A DNA stretch of 64,000 bases. Origin: Calendula officinalis. Its lineage: Eukaryota > Streptophyta > Magnoliopsida > Asterales > Asteraceae. Within the stretch, counting starts at the first letter, position 1, and every line of letters begins with the position of its first letter. The position numbers and the translations under genes were made by a program. Under the pieces are notes generated by a model. It was given only the letters and a program-made list of their open reading frames with translations, had not been told where the DNA came from and did no database searches. Of this stretch, positions 33,875 to 45,149 are shown piece after piece. Where the stretch lies: positions 44,814,404 through 44,878,403 of the forward strand of contig OY970822.1 of the NCBI GenBank assembly GCA_963853835.1, written 5' to 3'.

Positions 33875-34289
33875 ATAAATTGCGTTTTGGCGGCTTATTT
33901 GTCATTTCTAAGAAACGCCTTTTAAGTTGAGTTTTTAGGATTATTAAAGGTCAAATTGATTGGTTTAAAGGTAATTTGGACCTCTTTTTTTTTGTAAGAA
34001 CAAATATGTGTGCAGGCCAATTACAAATATTTATAACTATTAGCTCTTTAGGTAGCAAAAATATTGCAGGTGAGGTAGCATTGTTGAAGGTTATAACTTA
34101 TAAGATGATATTTAGTGTTCAATTTTATATGTACCAATGATTTATCTTTCAATTGTGACTATAAAGTATACATCATTAGAAAAAAATAATTGAACAACGC
34201 GGTTTACTAGGTTTTAAGAAACATAACCTGATTAGCCAAATTGCTCCTTTATCATAGATTGCATAAAATAATAAAACATATGGTTATCT
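33875..34289. other. Non-coding, Helitron body
   Basis: It contains the third diverged tandem unit (from 33944) and otherwise nothing recognisable before the Helitron end. Confidence 0.4.
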
Positions 34290-34320
34290 CCCGCAGCATC
34301 GCGCGGGTAAGATCTACTAG
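34290..34320 (+). mobile_element. Helitron 3' terminus (second)
   Basis: The GC hairpin CCCGCAGC/GCGCGGG (one bulge) is followed by TAAGATCTACTAG and then T. The tail shares ATCTACTAG with the 19218 terminus, so both likely belong to one Helitron family. The 5' end is not located. Confidence 0.7.
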
Positions 34321-34559
34321 TTTAATACAAAAGTTAACAATTGTCTTCTTTTTACAAAATACATGCATATAAAATAAGTAACTACATGAAAATGCAATTT
34401 TTTGTATAAAATGAAATTATAGTGCTCACCCATTCGTGTGTATTTCATTTGTTTAGCATCTTCATCATTTGAAAAATAAGAAAATTCAAATGTTTGTTTT
34501 TTACATTGTTGGGTAGTTTTTCTTGTGGTAGAACTAGGCTACATTCATTTTCAAAAAAA

Positions 34560-36080
34560 AATATTCGTTTATGCCTTAAATATGCATGCTTAAAATATTT
34601 GAACTTTCTTTCAACCATTTGATCAGTTGGCTATTAATTTAATTTGAAGCGTTTGAGATACATAAAAAAAACAAATTGACTCATTCCTAAGTAAATGGCT
34701 CGAATAGATCGATACCTAACAAAATTTAGGCATTTTGAAAAACTGGCTCATGATTAATTTTTACTAAAGCATACCCATTTACTTCCACATCATCAATGCT
34801 TGAAAGATTAAAAGAAGACACAACTTTTGGTATTAAACAATCTGATATATATTTAAAAGGGCATATTGAAAAATATAACGCAACAAATGTTATGTTAATG
34901 TTGTACTTTCAATGTAAAAGTCTCCAAAAAAGTAACTATTTCGCGGTTTTCCAAAGTTCAGAGCTTGAAACTCTACGATTACAACTTTTTTGAATTGCTA
35001 CGATCGATTAACTCAAACTAAAAGTTAATAACAAGAGAGCTATCAATCAAAGAAGTGGATTAACACTTTGATTGTTACGAGTTTACTAGATAAAAACAAA
35101 TGAATAAAGTATGAACACATTTGTTTCAATCACAAAGCTTCAATTTATGTTAATAATCGAATAATACAACATATTGTTACATTCATAGGGAACTATATAT
35201 AATATTCCTTGAAGCTTATTAATGACCCAGATTATTCTAGGACTTGATTACAAAAGATTACATTGAATATCAAAACTTCCTAAACCAACTCCTACAATAA
35301 CGGACTCGATATCTACCATAAATATAAACATCAGTAGTTATCTTATACACCAGTAGTACCAACTCAATATTGAGCAGTAGTAATTCATGCATCAGTAGTA
35401 ATCTTGAGAACAATATTAATTGTGCTGAGCAACATTAAACTGTGAAGGCCAATATTTAGCTTCTACCAGTAATACTGATATGGATTCACTATCACATCTT
35501 GATCAGTAGTAACATATACTTGTGCTCAAAAACCAACATGAACTATTTTAAAATTTTATTATTGTGATAAATTTACATCTCCAAATGCTTCACAAAATTC
35601 TGATAATTGTAAAGCATGCCCAATATCTTCTGAAGGCATGTCAACGCCTTCTAAACTGGTCAACTTTGTACCTTGTGGTAATTCAATCTCCACATTAAGG
35701 CATAGGAAATAGTTACCACCTTATAAAATGCTATGAACAGTTAACCAACATATCAACTCTGTAATGATTCCTTTCACTTCTCATGAGTTGGCTACTAAAA
35801 GAGTACAAATATATAAAATAAGAGAAGATAAAAGGCAAATAAATAAGTAACAAAAAGGAAAAGCAATGAAGTAGATATAATATAAATATAGAAAGAAATT
35901 AATATAAAAAGAAGGATATTAATTACATACCTCTCGAACGGGTGACCATGTTAATTCCGCGAGGCGAAGGTGCGGATATTGTGAGAACCGCAATATCGCT
36001 TTTATAATATCTTCTTAGTAGATGGTTGTTAATATATGTCCGATGTGGGACAAATAGGCCAAATTTTATTATTCGAGATC
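34560..36080 (-). pseudogene. CDCA7-like (zinc-finger R1/DDT) gene fragment, copy 1
   Basis: On the minus strand, LPQGTKLTSLEGVDMPSEDI and GHALQLSEFCEAFGD (about 35705-35560) match the plant family of CDCA7-like nuclear proteins (R1 zinc finger plus DDT-like domain; chromatin roles). Upstream on that strand is an exon-like end ATGGTCACCCGTTCGAGAG|GTATGT with an snRNA-type promoter before it. About 550 bp (near 34993-35545) are absent from copy 2 and are likely an insertion. Frames are broken and no zinc-finger cysteines are visible. The family assignment is from short motifs. Confidence 0.5.
35999..36051 (-). promoter_or_regulatory. snRNA-type promoter: USE plus TATA (copy 1)
   Basis: On the minus strand GTCCCACATCG (36051-36041) exactly fits the plant snRNA upstream sequence element RTCCCACATCG. 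TATAAAAG (36006-35999) follows after 34 bp, the spacing known for pol II-type snRNA genes. The downstream 55 bases are nearly invariant between the two copies. I could not identify a U-RNA in them. Confidence 0.5.
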
Positions 36081-37104
36081 TTAGCATTTAGGTCATCCAG
36101 TCTATCCGTCTAAAATATGTCAGTGATAAACACATCTCTTAGAGTCTTAGTGTATGATTTTTGTACATATCCAAATTTTTAGAAGTTGCTAACAATAACT
36201 TGGAGGGCCTCCATATACAAAATATTCAATCAATGTTCTCTAAAATGTTTAGAACTACTATGAAATCCTAATTCGATATATAGATACTTACTAATGCTCC
36301 AAATACCAGCTCGTGATCAATCTAGTACATCCACTATACTTCTTAAATAAAATTGATAATCAGTCTAGCCATAATTTGGCTCAAACGGAATGATCTTCTT
36401 TTCATCCAAAAATCACGTGTCGTTAGTTTTAAATCTTAGTTAGCCGTTAGATTAAATATGAAGGACTTATTGTGCCTAATAAAGATATACTTTGAGTGTT
36501 AAAAGTGTAACATTTTAAAACATAAAATAAAGTTAGTTCTTCCTTCATTTCGTATAGAACGGTGGAGGATCATCAGTCTCAATCTTTAGGCACGAATTTC
36601 CCGCCTTTCACGTCTAATTCGTTGCATTTTTTTCGTTTATGAAATTGCCCTAATTTTTTCTCTTATGATCTGCCCTTTTCTGTTTGTAATTTTGATCATT
36701 CCTGTTTCTCCTTATCCGGATTCTGCTAACGTTCGCAAATCGTTTCAATTTGACACAAAAATAATTCGAATCGACCGGCTCTCCTGTTTGATTGCCAAAA
36801 TATTCAATCAATTAGTTACGGAAGTTCCTTTTTATTACTAGTTTTGAAGTATTTAAACAGTACGGAAGTTCTTTTTATTCGAATTGTATTCATCATTTCC
36901 TCAATCGGGTTGGGGTTTTCATGAACTACATCAATTTAAGTTTTGTTCACCATGTATAAGTGTTCGTTTCTTCTTTTTTACCATTGGAGGCCGATTGATG
37001 TTCCTTAATGAATTTGGTACTAAATTTGATAGATTCCGCATAAAGAACAAACCTTAGAGTGTATAATTTTTTACTTTTGGCATAATGTGCCTTTCGTTTT
37101 GTAG
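36081..37104. other. Non-coding upstream region of the F-box/LRR fragment
   Basis: AT-rich; no F-box exon is seen. A 3' splice-site-like CGTTTTGTAG|GG precedes the coding text at 37105. Confidence 0.45.
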
Positions 37105-38000
37105 GGAAAAATGTATATGGAATTTCCGTCACGGGAAGATTATATGAAATTTGTCACTCGATTTCTTTCTCTTCACGATGGCCCAATTCATAGATTCACT
37201 CTATCAACTGCTTATTTACAAAACTCGCCTGATGTAGATCAATGGCTACTTTTTCTATCTGGAAAAGATGTTAAAGAATTAATTCTTGAATTAGGTGAAG
37301 GAGAATGGTTCAGAGTACCTTCGTGTTTATTTTCGTGTAAAAATTGGTTCGTTTGGAGCTCGTTAGATGTGAATTAGACTTCCCGTTATCATGTTTTAAT
37401 GTTTTTTTATGTTTAAAACATTTAAATCTCCAACAAGTTCTTATTGCTCCTGAAGCTGTTGAGAATCTGATCTCGAGTTGCCCTGTTCTTGAAAGTTTGA
37501 CTTTATCATATTTTGATAGTTCAGAACTCACGATTCGGGCCCCGAATCTGAAATTTTTGATTTTGGAAGGTGAATTTAAAGATATTTGTCTTGAAAATAC
37601 TCCTATGTTAGTTGCTATTTCGGTTGCTATGTATATGATTGATGATGATATGAAATAGACATTTATTATTCTAGAAGGGTTGAAACAGTAAAATAGGTTA
37701 AGAGTTAAAAAGATAAATATAGATGAAAGGGGTGGTATTGGGAGGGGAGATAATTTTACGAATGAATTTGTATTCGGCTTTTAGCCCTAGGATTTTGAGA
37801 GAGGGGTTTCCCTGGACTAATCTTCCAATTGTGGTAGATTAGGGTTTATCATTCATTGTTCTTATTTCGATTTCACGATCTTTATCGGATGATATTGCTG
37901 AACATTTTGGTCAAAGTCAAAGTTCAAGTATCAATTTTGATAAGTTTCTTGGTCATGTACCTTCACTTCAGAGACTCATTCTATTCTATATATTCTATAT
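37105..38000 (+). pseudogene. F-box/LRR (FBD-type) gene fragment, copy 2
   Basis: After an acceptor-like TTTTGTAG the frame reads MYMEFPSREDYMKFVTRFLS then LHDGPIHRFTLSTAY and VKELILELGEGEWFRVPSCL, the usual order of plant F-box/LRR proteins. A one-base loss near 37343 (TGTAAAAATTGG) shifts the frame, which continues as ELVRCELDFPLSCF and LIAPEAVENLISSCPVLESL. A 236-bp insertion (37652-37887) flanked by GATGATAT interrupts it. The F-box itself is absent. It is a pseudogene and the longer relative of the fragment at 1-319. Confidence 0.8.
37652..37887. mobile_element. 236-bp insertion with 8-bp target duplication
   Basis: Comparison with the copy at 1-319 shows this stretch is extra. GATGATAT occurs at 37644-37651 and again at 37888-37895. 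An 8-bp duplication fits a hAT-type insertion, but no clear terminal inverted repeats are seen. Confidence 0.55.
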
Positions 38001-38080
38001 ATAATGCATTTATGGTTAATAATAAATTATTATTTTTCTATTCATAAAATTCTTTTAATAATTTTTCTATATTAAACTTG

Positions 38081-38341
38081 CTCCCTTCGTCCCATAAAAA
38101 AGTTGTCGTTTTCCCCTTAAATTTTATTTCACAAAAAAGTTCTCATTTCTCAAATATGAAGACTAACTTATTAAAATAATACTATTATCATGTACCTCAC
38201 TACTAACTATCTCCTAAAACCATTTTCTCTTTCCAAATAACTTTATATTTTAATCAAAAATATTATAAAGGACTTCCCCACTATCATCTAAATATTTGTG
38301 CCCAAGATAAATAGGAACTTCTTTGTGGGATGGAGGGAGTA
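38081..38341. mobile_element. Stowaway-like MITE 3
   Basis: CTCCCTTCGTCCCATAAA at the left and TTTGTGGGATGGAGGGAG at the right, followed by TA. Non-coding. Confidence 0.75.
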
Positions 38342-38924
38342 TTATAGAGAAAGTATGGTAAACAATGACAACATTTGTGGAGTGGTTTTCTTGACGGAGC
38401 TAAAACTTTTAATTCCATATGTAGGCATGTAAACAAACCAAACGTTCAACGGATCATTCGTGACCAACGGATCATTCGTGACCATTTGACGGGAGTTCAT
38501 TTATGTTCATAGCTAACCAAACGAACATGAACAAAATTTTGTGTTCATTTAGATAAACAAAAGAACAAGAACAAAGCTAAATATAATTCTTTTATATTAT
38601 TTATTTTCCCATTCCAACATTTTGAAAATGTTCGAAGCTAAAATAGAGACACTTCATATATATTTTTTAAATTTACTATTAGAAAAACTACTTAACTACC
38701 AATTAGTTGAATATTATAATAATTTATGAAAAATTCAGTTTCAATGGTATTTTGTATTTTATTTTAGCTTAAATGGTTATTTAGCTTATGGGGGTGATTA
38801 AGAAAACTTCAAAAAGAAATTATTAGATGATTAAGAAATTTTTAGTATATTAGTTCACAAAATGAATGTTTTAAAACCCCGGAGCAAAGTGCGGGCCCAA
38901 TATTGCTCGTTGGGCACATTTACT
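38342..38924. other. Non-coding; possible decayed Helitron hairpin
   Basis: An 18-bp unit (ACGGATCATTCGTGACCA) is tandemly duplicated near 38450-38485. At 38877-38896 CCCCGGAGCAAAGTGCGGG could be a degraded Helitron-type hairpin. No gene is seen. Confidence 0.35.
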
Positions 38925-40387
38925 ATTTATTCATTATGCCTTATAACTGCATGCTTAAAATCTTTGAACTTTCTTTCAACCATTTGATCAATTTGCTATA
39001 TTATTTAAGATTAAACACAACTCAAATTGACTCATTGCTAATTAAATGGGGCGAATAGATACCTTACTACAACAAAATTTGAGCTTTTTGAAAAATCGGG
39101 CTCATAATTAATCTCTAGTAAAACAGACTAATTTATCTCCACAACATCAAGGATTGAAAGATTAATATAAGAGGCAGCTTTTCGTTTTAAACGATCTGAT
39201 ATGTGTTTAAAAGGGCCGACAGAAAATTATAGCGCTAGAAAAGGTCATGCTAACATTATACTTTCAATGTAAAAGTCTCAAGAAATGTTAATATTTCACG
39301 ATTTTTTTCCAAAGTTTAGAGCTTAAAACCCTACGATTACAATTTTTTTAGCTATTTTTGAAAATTAGTATTGTGTTAAATCTACATCTCCAAATGTTTT
39401 ACAAATTCTAAAAATTGCAAAGCATGTCCAATATCTTTTGAAGTCATGTCAACGCCTTATAAATTGGTCAACTTTATACCTTGTGGTAGTTTAATCTCCA
39501 CATTAGCATCATCATTAACATCATCGTCAATCATGTTTTGCTCCTCCTGCAAAAACTATATAAATATAATATTTAAATTTTATATCCATACAATAAACCG
39601 TATCATTCATGAATTGTTTCAAGCTTTTGAGCCATGTTTTTCAGTTTTTGCTTTTCTTGTTTTTTGACATAACGGTTGGATTTTTGGATTTTACCTCATT
39701 TACGCCATCATCTTCTTCTTTTATTAGTTTTCTTTTTTGCTTTTGGTTCATTGTTTGTTTCCTACAAGTTTATATCAAGATAATTCATGTGAGACTTTCA
39801 AAAAAAGTTATGTTTGAAACAAAAAATCAAACAAATTAAATTTGTGGGAAATTATCTCACATAGGTAGATGAACAAATCCAAATTTCTAACCAAAAAATT
39901 GAGAAGGAAGAAAAGCTATAAAATGCTATGAACAACCAACATATCAACTCTGATATGATTCCTTTCAATCCCCATGATTTGTCAACTAAAAGAGTATAAA
40001 TAAATAAGAGAATATAAAAGGCAAACAAATAAGTAACAAAAAGGAAATGCAATGAAGTAGAAAATTATAAAGATATAGAAAGAAATTAATATGAAAAAAT
40101 AAGGATAGTAATGTATACCTCTCGAACGGGTGACCATGTTAATTCCGCGAGGCGAAGGTACGGATATTGTGTGAACCGTGATGTTGCTTTTATAATATTT
40201 TCTAAGCAGGCGGTTGATAATATCTTTTCGATGTGGGACAAATATACCAAACTTCATCATTTAAGATCTTAGCATTTATAGGGCATTCAATCTGTTCGTT
40301 TAAAATATGGCAATGATAACACATTTCTAAGTGTATGATTATTGTACAAATCTAAATTATTAGAAGTTACTAAATAACCTAGAGTTA
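38925..40387 (-). pseudogene. CDCA7-like gene fragment, copy 2
   Basis: This is the duplicate of 34560-36160. On the minus strand an acceptor TTTTTGCAG|GAG (near 39550) opens an exon with DDDVNDDANVEIKLPQG then TNL-stop-GVDMTSKDI and GHALQFLEF. A Lys/Arg-rich stretch (NEPKAKKKTNKRRR) lies upstream near 39735. The stop and the altered FCEAFGD block show decay. The homology runs to 40387, where the Gypsy-3 LTR begins, so the duplication predates Gypsy-3. Confidence 0.5.
40187..40239 (-). promoter_or_regulatory. snRNA-type promoter: USE plus TATA (copy 2)
   Basis: GTCCCACATCG (40239-40229, minus) and TATAAAAG (40194-40187) are again 34 bp apart. Both elements are preserved exactly although the sequence between them differs from copy 1 at several positions. 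Confidence 0.5.
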
Positions 40388-40710
40388 TGTCACACCCCGC
40401 CAAAAATGAGTTTTACTTCATTTAAAATGTTTTTCGGAAGAACGAGGGTGTAACGTTCATGCCAACATAGCAAAAATTATGTAAACAAATAACCACACAA
40501 TAACGAAAATAAAAGTTGTTATCACTTTCCAAAAATAGAGAGTTCCCAAAATAGTAAGTTTCCTAAAATAGAAATTGTTTGTCTTCCTCATAGGCCATTG
40601 ACTATCTATCCCCGGAGTCTTTCTCTTCCTCTTTTTCTGCTTCTGCTAGGATTTTGTCCTGATAGCGCCGTGCTTGTTCAAGAAAGACCCGGGACTGGCT
40701 GAAATTAATG

Positions 40711-40860
40711 AATTCTCATGGTTTCCGACGGCTAATAGGGCGAGCAGCGTAATGGAGTCCCCCGGGCGGACGACGTGAGTGAGAGCCCAGACCATAGCGG
40801 CTTTAGAGACTTATCTCTCGGATTTAACGGCGACGAAAACGTTCTCCGGGAGGCTTTCCT
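40711..40860 (-). pseudogene. USP-domain protein kinase fragment, captured
   Basis: The minus strand encodes KESLPENVFVAVKSER, a TAA, then VSKAAMVWALTHVVRPGDSI and TLLALL. This matches the N-terminal universal-stress-protein-like domain of plant receptor-like cytoplasmic kinases (family pattern VAVKA..K.ALVWALTHVV.PGD.ITLL). Only about 50 codons are present and no kinase domain is nearby. The local base composition is much more GC-rich than its surroundings, which supports capture of a gene piece. Confidence 0.65.
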
Positions 40861-40985
40861 TTCTGCTTTACTTTGATTTACCCATAACCATCAGCGGCAA
40901 GGATTATGGAAGAGGCCAAACCAACCCAGGTACACCACAAGTAGATACGGTTGGAGTAGCAGATCCTATAGAAACAAAGACAAAG

Positions 40986-41032
40986 CATTATTTGATCACT
41001 ACTTGGATAAACCAAGTAGTGATCAAATAATG
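40986..41032. repeat. Perfect 21-bp hairpin with 5-nt loop
   Basis: The left arm 40986-41006 and the right arm 41012-41032 are exact reverse complements around the loop ATAAA. The arms begin CATTATTTGATC. It stands alone between the captured kinase fragment and the Harbinger element. Confidence 0.9.
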
Positions 41033-41739
41033 TTGGGAGGATGAGTGTCAGACAATAGTACTATTTGTATATCCATGGTCTAGATACACTAGTTAATGAT
41101 TGTTGGCAAACCTTAGTCCGGTATAATAATTGTTTGTCATGCCAACGCGATGATGAAAATGTATATGTTGTACAGTCATAGTAAAACAGTAGCAATTGTG
41201 TTTATGTTTTCCACCCAAAGTTTATAAAACAGTTAAAAAGAGTAAAGAGGTCTGTGGACTCACCTTGGCAAAGCTTAGCGACAAAATTAGGACAGAGGAA
41301 TCCTTCAGAGACTCCTAGGGTACGTTTGGTACAGAGAATGGAATTGAAGAGAAATGGTTGCAGAGAATGGAATTGCAGAGAAAGGGAATTAGTCTAGAGA
41401 ACGAGAATTGACTCTTCTGTTTGGTAGCACAGAGACTTCAACAGAGAATTGCAACAGAGAATCATTTCTCTTGTTTGGTACAACAAAAAAATCAGTAGAG
41501 AATTCTACAAACTTTATAATTAGCAAACTTAATTTTTTCCAACAACAATCATTATTATAACATACAAAATTCATGGATAAATTAATAACGAAAGTGCAAT
41601 AATAAAATCAATAATAACATTCAAAAACATAAACTATTGTCACTTTCAAAAACATGAATTCAATCAAAATGTAACAAAAAAACAGTTCTAAGTATTTAAA
41701 CCACAATGTAACCAAGAACAATATTTGAACCATAAACAA

Positions 41740-42700
41740 TCATCCCATAGAGCCATCGGTGTAACATTCTACCATGCATATTTTCTCCTCTTGTGTCAAT
41801 CCAAGAAATAACCGTCCTAAAAGGAAATCCTTTCCAATCAAATTAGATGCTTTAAAACGTTTGGTCATTGTAATACCCGGTAAAGCTTTCAAGTCATCAC
41901 TAACCTTCTCAAAAATTTCACGAGTCTCAATACCTTCTTTACTCAGATGTTCGCCAACAATCTCTCAAAAATTACCAATGACTTCCTTCATCTCTTTGCA
42001 CGACTCCCGGTATATTTCATTTCCATCCATACTTTTGCGTCTTTTACGTTTGCTTATTACATTATTTGTTGGTAATTCAGACCGACCGTCATCTTGAACG
42101 CCCTCTTCAACGAAATCAAAGTCATGAGGATCAATTGGGGAAGTTCCTTGCGTCTCTGGAATGACTTCTTCATCTTCTCCAAGATCAGTCGATTTACAAC
42201 CCGTTGCTCTTTCCTTACCAAAGATGGTACACAGATTGTCATAGAAAGGAAATGGCTTGTCTCGAAAATTAACAGCACCGTTGTGAGACTACAAGGCAAC
42301 TAAAACAAAATTAGAATAAAGTTTGTTTTAATGTAAAGATTTTATAACATACCTTCACATATTCGTCCCAAACATTGTTTTCAGCGTACACACATTTTTT
42401 TTCATCATTCCAACCAAACCCACTTGTATTAATCATATCATATACAATGCCAAAGTGTGTCTTCCATGTCTTCATCCTAGACTTTATGTGCGGTTCTGCT
42501 TTGAGACCGGAATTAGGAAGACTTACATCTAATAATTGTTGAACTCCATTCAAATAGCCTGGTTTGAACCCGTTGTCAGCACTTGCATACTTTCCAGATG
42601 CATGTAACTCCATTAACACATCAATTAACCTTTCATCTTCCTCATTTGTCCAATTATGTTTGCTCCTTCCGGTACCTCTTGTTGCATTTGAATTTGCCAT
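41740..42700 (-). pseudogene. Harbinger ORF1, Myb/SANT-like DNA-binding protein
   Basis: ATG at 42700 opens MANSNATRGTGRSKHNWTNE; residues about 15-110 form a Myb/SANT-like domain (WTNEEDERLIDVLMEL, then KSRMKTWKTHFGIVYDM and FGWNDEKKCV). Exon 1 ends at 42353 (AAG|GTATGT) and exon 2 starts at 42288 (TTGTAG|TC), giving YVK-SHNGAVNFRDKPFPFYD in phase 0. The end is MVECYTDGSMG at 41742-41740. One in-frame TGA at 41967-41965 (about codon 224 of 298) is the only visible defect. The protein normally helps the transposase bind DNA and enter the nucleus. Confidence 0.8.
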
Positions 42701-42866
42701 GCCTAGACACAAATGTATAATTTATAATTCATGGTTATACAAAGAGTAAAGAAAAATTAAAGAAAAATTAAATAAAAAGGATGAATCAACTTTATCAATC
42801 ATAATTATGGTTCAACAAATAAAGAGTTCATAATTCAGTGCTTTAATAGTACATAAATAGTATGAA

Positions 42867-44138
42867 TTAAACGTTAATATTGATACGCCTCGCATTCCAG
42901 TCGGTAAACATTTCATTAGCAAGAAGGTCTCTACGATTGGTCCACTCTTGTGAAGGCTCAACCGTAGAAATAACATTGTCATGATCGTTTCCAGGTTGTG
43001 TGTGATTTGTCGGGACTTCGTTATCAATAGGGTCCTCACTCATTGTTGTTCGTATGAAATTATGTAACAAACAACAAGCAATGATGATACGTGGCATGGA
43101 CTCTATTGGATGATATGAGTTATCACGCAAAATAGCCCATCTAGCTTTAATTAATCCAAAACACCTTTCTATGACATTCCTTGCCGACGAATGTCTCTTA
43201 TTAAATAACTCCTTTACATTTGTAGGGGGCCGAGACCAATCATGTAGGTGATAACGTTGACCGCGATAAGGGGCTAAAAAACATTCACCATTTGTATAAC
43301 TGGCATCACAAAGATAGTATGTTCCTTGACTTATTTTAAGGCCATTAGGTCTACTAATTGCATCTCGTAGAATTCTACTATCAGCTGCAGAACCCTCCCA
43401 TCCTGCTAATACATACGTAAATAATAGGTCTCTCGTACATACTCCAAGAACGTTGGTACAAATCTCTCCCTTTCGTGTTCGATAAGGTTTTCGATCAACA
43501 TCAGCAAGTTTAACTTTCACATATGTTCCATCTAATGCTCCAAGGCAACCCTTCATAAAAAATTAACCATTAGTTAGTAAATTATATAACCAAATAGTAA
43601 CTATAATAAATAAAAAATGATTTCAACTAACCTTAAACCATTTCCATCTCTCTTCGGTTTCATTATCTGGAACTGGCACGGGAGACTTGTAGAATTCTTT
43701 GTGCAATCGACATATAGCATTTAATACCAACTTAAAGTATCGACTTATAGTTTCCCCAGACCTATTAAATCTATTGACTAGTATCCTATTCTTTGCATTA
43801 TGAGCTACCGTATGCAAAAACATAGCAACTTGCTCATCGACTAGCATATTTTTACTATTTTTTAGCCCTCCTCTAGTTTCTAACATATCACAAAGTGTTG
43901 AAAACGCATATATATTCATTCTTATATTAACAACACTCGTAACATCACTTTCATAAACCATCCTTTGCATGTTATCACGCCTATTATGGTAACTCATTAA
44001 ATATTTTGTATTTAAGGATCTTGATTCAATCGAACGACGGAAACGATAACTACACATCATCCACCAACGGATCATAACATACATGGCATAAAATGCACCT
44101 ATGACAACCATTCTTTGTCTCAAAGGTAATCTTGCCAT
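42867..44138 (-). CDS. Harbinger DDE transposase (two exons)
   Basis: Exon 1 is 44138-43632 (169 codons) and exon 2 is 43550-42867. The intron has AAG|GTTAGT and TATGAAG|GG and is phase 0. Together they give about 396 residues without stops. The DDE_Tnp_4 catalytic triad is visible: Asp about 176 (GALDGTYV), Asp about 251 (YLCDASYTN), Glu about 297 (RNVIERCFG). The conserved block GWEGSAADSRILRDAI lies between. It cuts and pastes the element. Length and landmarks fit a complete PIF/Harbinger transposase. The start ATG gives MARLPLRQRMVV; a further upstream exon cannot be excluded. Confidence 0.85.
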
Positions 44139-45149
44139 CTAAACTACATAACATTGATAAAACAGTATTTAAAAAAAGATTCAAGATTGACCCTAATGAA
44201 AATACCATATTCATGAGCAATTCTCTTTATAATACATTTGTCATACTCTTCATTACAATCTAAAAACCCCGTTTTGAATTTGTGTATTAGAACTCCGTTT
44301 GATGCCATTCAAAAGAAAGGAAAAAAAAAGACCACTGTTTGATATTTATAAAACAAATACGGACTAGTTTGTAAACAAGATCAAATTCTTCAAAGAAAAC
44401 AGAGTAAAAACTAAAATTGACCAAAATTCACTTGTTAAATATACAAAACAGTAGCCATCATCAAATTAACAATATGCATATTCAAATATTATCGAATTGA
44501 CAAGTAAAAATTAACAGGAGCCATCATAAACTGTTTAGGAGAATTATGAAATAACAATATGCATATTCAACTATCATCCAAAAGGTAATGTTTTTTTTTT
44601 TGAACAATTATGAATTAACGCAGACAACAGAAGAAGAGAACTAAAAATTGACGGGAGATGAGGTTGCTGAGATTGCAACATATATTGAACCAACGATTAA
44701 TAGAGATCGAGAGAAGGTGAAAAGACGATACATTTGAGTGCGGAAAAGATGCGAGCAGAAGACGAATTGCGAGCAGAAGACGAGCGGAAGACGAAACCCT
44801 GCGTTATGTAGAAATAAAAGGAACGGGCTTTGAATGGGCTTTCAACTCTCCGTGTTTTTTTCTATATCTCGACTTTTGATTCTCTCCAATTCTTTATCTT
44901 GAGAAGAGATTTGATTTTAGAGATTTGGAAACCATCAATTCTCCTTCCCTCTTTTTCTCAATGCAACCAAACAAGAGAGTTTACCTCTATTTCCATTTCT
45001 CTCCCTCCAAATCTCTCTACCAAACATACCCCTAGCTTCCTAAATGATATGACTACTAATTAGACTAAGCTAATACAGGCGATTCTATATAGGATATAAG
45101 TTAAATGATATGAAATTAATGTTATGTTTTATGTTTAGTGACATCGAAT

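Larger units (their letters stand above)
41318..45031 (-). mobile_element. PIF/Harbinger transposon
   Basis: The ends are GGGTACGTTTGGTA at the left and TACCAAACATACCC at the right, inverted with one mismatch, and each is flanked by CTA (41315-41317 and 45032-45034), a 3-bp target duplication fitting PIF/Harbinger. It is 3714 bp. It encodes the two proteins typical of the superfamily on the minus strand: a DDE transposase (44138-42867) and a Myb/SANT-like ORF1 protein (42700-41740). It sits inside the Gypsy-3 LTR. Confidence 0.9.

Noticed and set aside
40779..41030. 83-codon plus-strand frame
   Set aside because: Antisense to the USP-kinase fragment, whose minus-strand motif explains the openness.
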